Below are positions 63,066-64,000 of a stretch of DNA of 64,000 nt, piece by piece. The translations under genes were made by a program, and so were the position numbers. The stretch covers positions 30,306,670 through 30,370,669 of the forward strand of contig NC_090185.1 in NCBI RefSeq assembly GCF_024679245.1, written 5' to 3'. This stretch comes from Pseudorasbora parva. Taxonomy: Eukaryota > Chordata > Actinopteri > Cypriniformes > Gobionidae. The notes beneath the pieces were generated by a model that was given only the letters and a program-made list of their open reading frames with translations, did not search any database and had not been told where the DNA came from. Within the stretch, counting starts at the first letter, position 1. Every line of letters starts with the position of its first letter.

Positions 63066-64000
63066 ACGGCTCGGGTTATGTATATAACCCTTGTTCCCTG
63101 AGAGGGACGAGCACTGCGTCGGAACGACGATTTGGGGATACTCCCTTAGCATGAACGCGTCTGAAGTATGAATGAAACTAGTCCAATCCTTATTGGTCCT
63201 ACGTCATGACGTAGATGTGACGGCATACCCGGAAGCTATAAAGGGGAGCCCGGCGCATAGTAGCGTCAATTATCGCGATGAAGCATAATGCTCTCAGGCG
63301 ATACGCGGTGTGGCGACGAGACGCAGTGCTCGTTCCCTCTCAGGGAACAAGGGTTATATACATAACCCGAGCCGTTCCCTATATCGAGGGAACTTCGCAC
63401 TGCGTCGGAACGACGATTTGGGGAACGAGTACCCACTAGGCCACACCAAGGATACGCCTGCCCTATTGTGAGCTGGAGACCAGGCACAATCAGGACTGGA
63501 GTACCCTGCCGCCGGGGGTTGCAGGGAGGTGTAGGCTGTAAAACCTTATAAATGTGTGCTGAGTAGCCCAGCCAGCCGCTTCACAGATGTCCTGCATAGG
63601 GACTCCGGACAGAAGGGCCACCGAGGAGGCCATGCCTCTAGTCAAGTGGGCTCTCAAGGCAATAGGTGAAGGCAGATTGCGCACCTGATATGCCAAGGCT
63701 ATTGCCTGCACAATCCAATTACTGATAGTAGGGGTTGACGCAGGCAGCCCTTTCTTGGGTGAGCCAAAACACACTAAAAGTTGGTCTGATTTCCTCCACT
63801 GAGCTGACCTTTCCAGATAGATCCTTAGGGCCCGAACTGGACACAAAAGGAATAATCTCCCTTCTTCCGCCGTCATGTGGGGCGGAGGATGAAATGCCTG
63901 AAGAACCAAAGATCTGACCGTACTGGATGGAACCTTCGGCACATACCCTGGCCTAGGGTGTAGTACGGCCTTTACTCCTCCCGGGGCAAACTCCAAGCAG
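63066..64000 (-). mobile_element. Terminus of a DIRS-like tyrosine-recombinase retrotransposon
   Basis: 63066-63118 ('acggctcgggttatgtatat...') is repeated in inverted form at 63320-63375. The 28-base 'gcactgcgtcggaacgacga' + 'tttgggga' occurs directly at 63111-63138 and 63397-63424. Such a mixture of inverted end and internal complementary repeat is typical of DIRS elements. The element reads leftward and continues beyond the window. Confidence 0.8.
63490..64000 (-). CDS. DIRS-type tyrosine recombinase, C-terminal part (partial)
   Basis: This frame is open at the window edge. It contains LCPVRALRIYLERSAQWRKS, later ALRAHLTRGMASSVALLSGV (H-x-x-R), PMQDICEAAGWATQHTFIRF and the final Tyr (FY), the catalytic box of tyrosine recombinases. 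In DIRS elements it integrates a circular DNA intermediate without target duplication. No frame disruption is seen in the visible part (about 169 codons), so this copy may be relatively young. Confidence 0.85.
   Translation of the reverse strand, partial: CLEFAPGGVKAVLHPRPGYVPKVPSSTVRSLVLQAFHPPPHMTAEEGRLFLLCPVRALRIYLERSAQWRKSDQLLVCFGSPKKGLPASTPTISNWIVQAIALAYQVRNLPSPIALRAHLTRGMASSVALLSGVPMQDICEAAGWATQHTFIRFYSLHLPATPGGRVLQS

Overview
The window is nuclear DNA from a teleost fish, most likely a cyprinid (zebrafish/carp type). The basis is intron-split vertebrate genes, low GC with many microsatellites, and a dense mixture of fish repeats: several Tc1/mariner families, hAT-like MITEs, TTAA-flanked elements, LINE fragments and a DIRS-type element. 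The species cannot be fixed from sequence alone. Species, paralog and repeat-family names below come from recognition by eye; no database search was run.

Three protein-coding genes are well supported, all on the minus strand. (1) 1366-26865 is an adhesion G-protein-coupled receptor, best matched to adgrg7 (GPR128). I could place 16 coding exons with matching splice sites: signal peptide, threonine-rich mucin-like stalk, cysteine-containing extracellular segment, GAIN region, GPS cleavage motif and seven transmembrane helices. One exon between 16534 and 22724 was not found; the reading phase shows that it is needed. (2) 30738-33499 is jagn1 (Jagunal homolog 1, ER membrane protein), two coding exons giving 183 residues. 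(3) 39159-44040 is col8a1 (collagen VIII alpha 1), two coding exons giving about 733 residues with NC2, triple helix and C1q-type NC1 domain. A probable TATA-driven 5' untranslated exon lies near 58520-58618. COL8A1 and ADGRG7 are also neighbours on human chromosome 3q12, which supports the receptor call. JAGN1 is on human 3p, so its position between them is a rearrangement relative to human.

The rest is mostly mobile DNA. Introns of the receptor gene hold a Tc1 copy (7765-9262), a Tc1 host (19346-22500) carrying two further insertions, a 1.3 kb near-palindrome (17885-19222) and a TTAA-flanked element (12570-14163). The col8a1 intron holds a LINE remnant split cleanly by a Tc1 element at 41548-43125. 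Upstream of col8a1 are an LTR with a tRNA-Pro-type primer site (about 49960-50342), a TTAA element (52121-53305), two Tc1-type copies near 60 kb and, at the right edge, the terminus of a DIRS-like retrotransposon with part of its tyrosine recombinase (63066-64000).

The most unusual signal is a family of 530-550 bp elements beginning TAGCCT and flanked by 9-bp target duplications, with three copies (3437-3964, 19485-20015, 36994-37545). At least two of them carry a piece of coding sequence resembling the start of a RecQ-type helicase domain. The three genes are not an operon or pathway. They encode a cell-surface receptor, an ER/secretory-pathway protein and an extracellular-matrix collagen, and share only the neighbourhood and strand.
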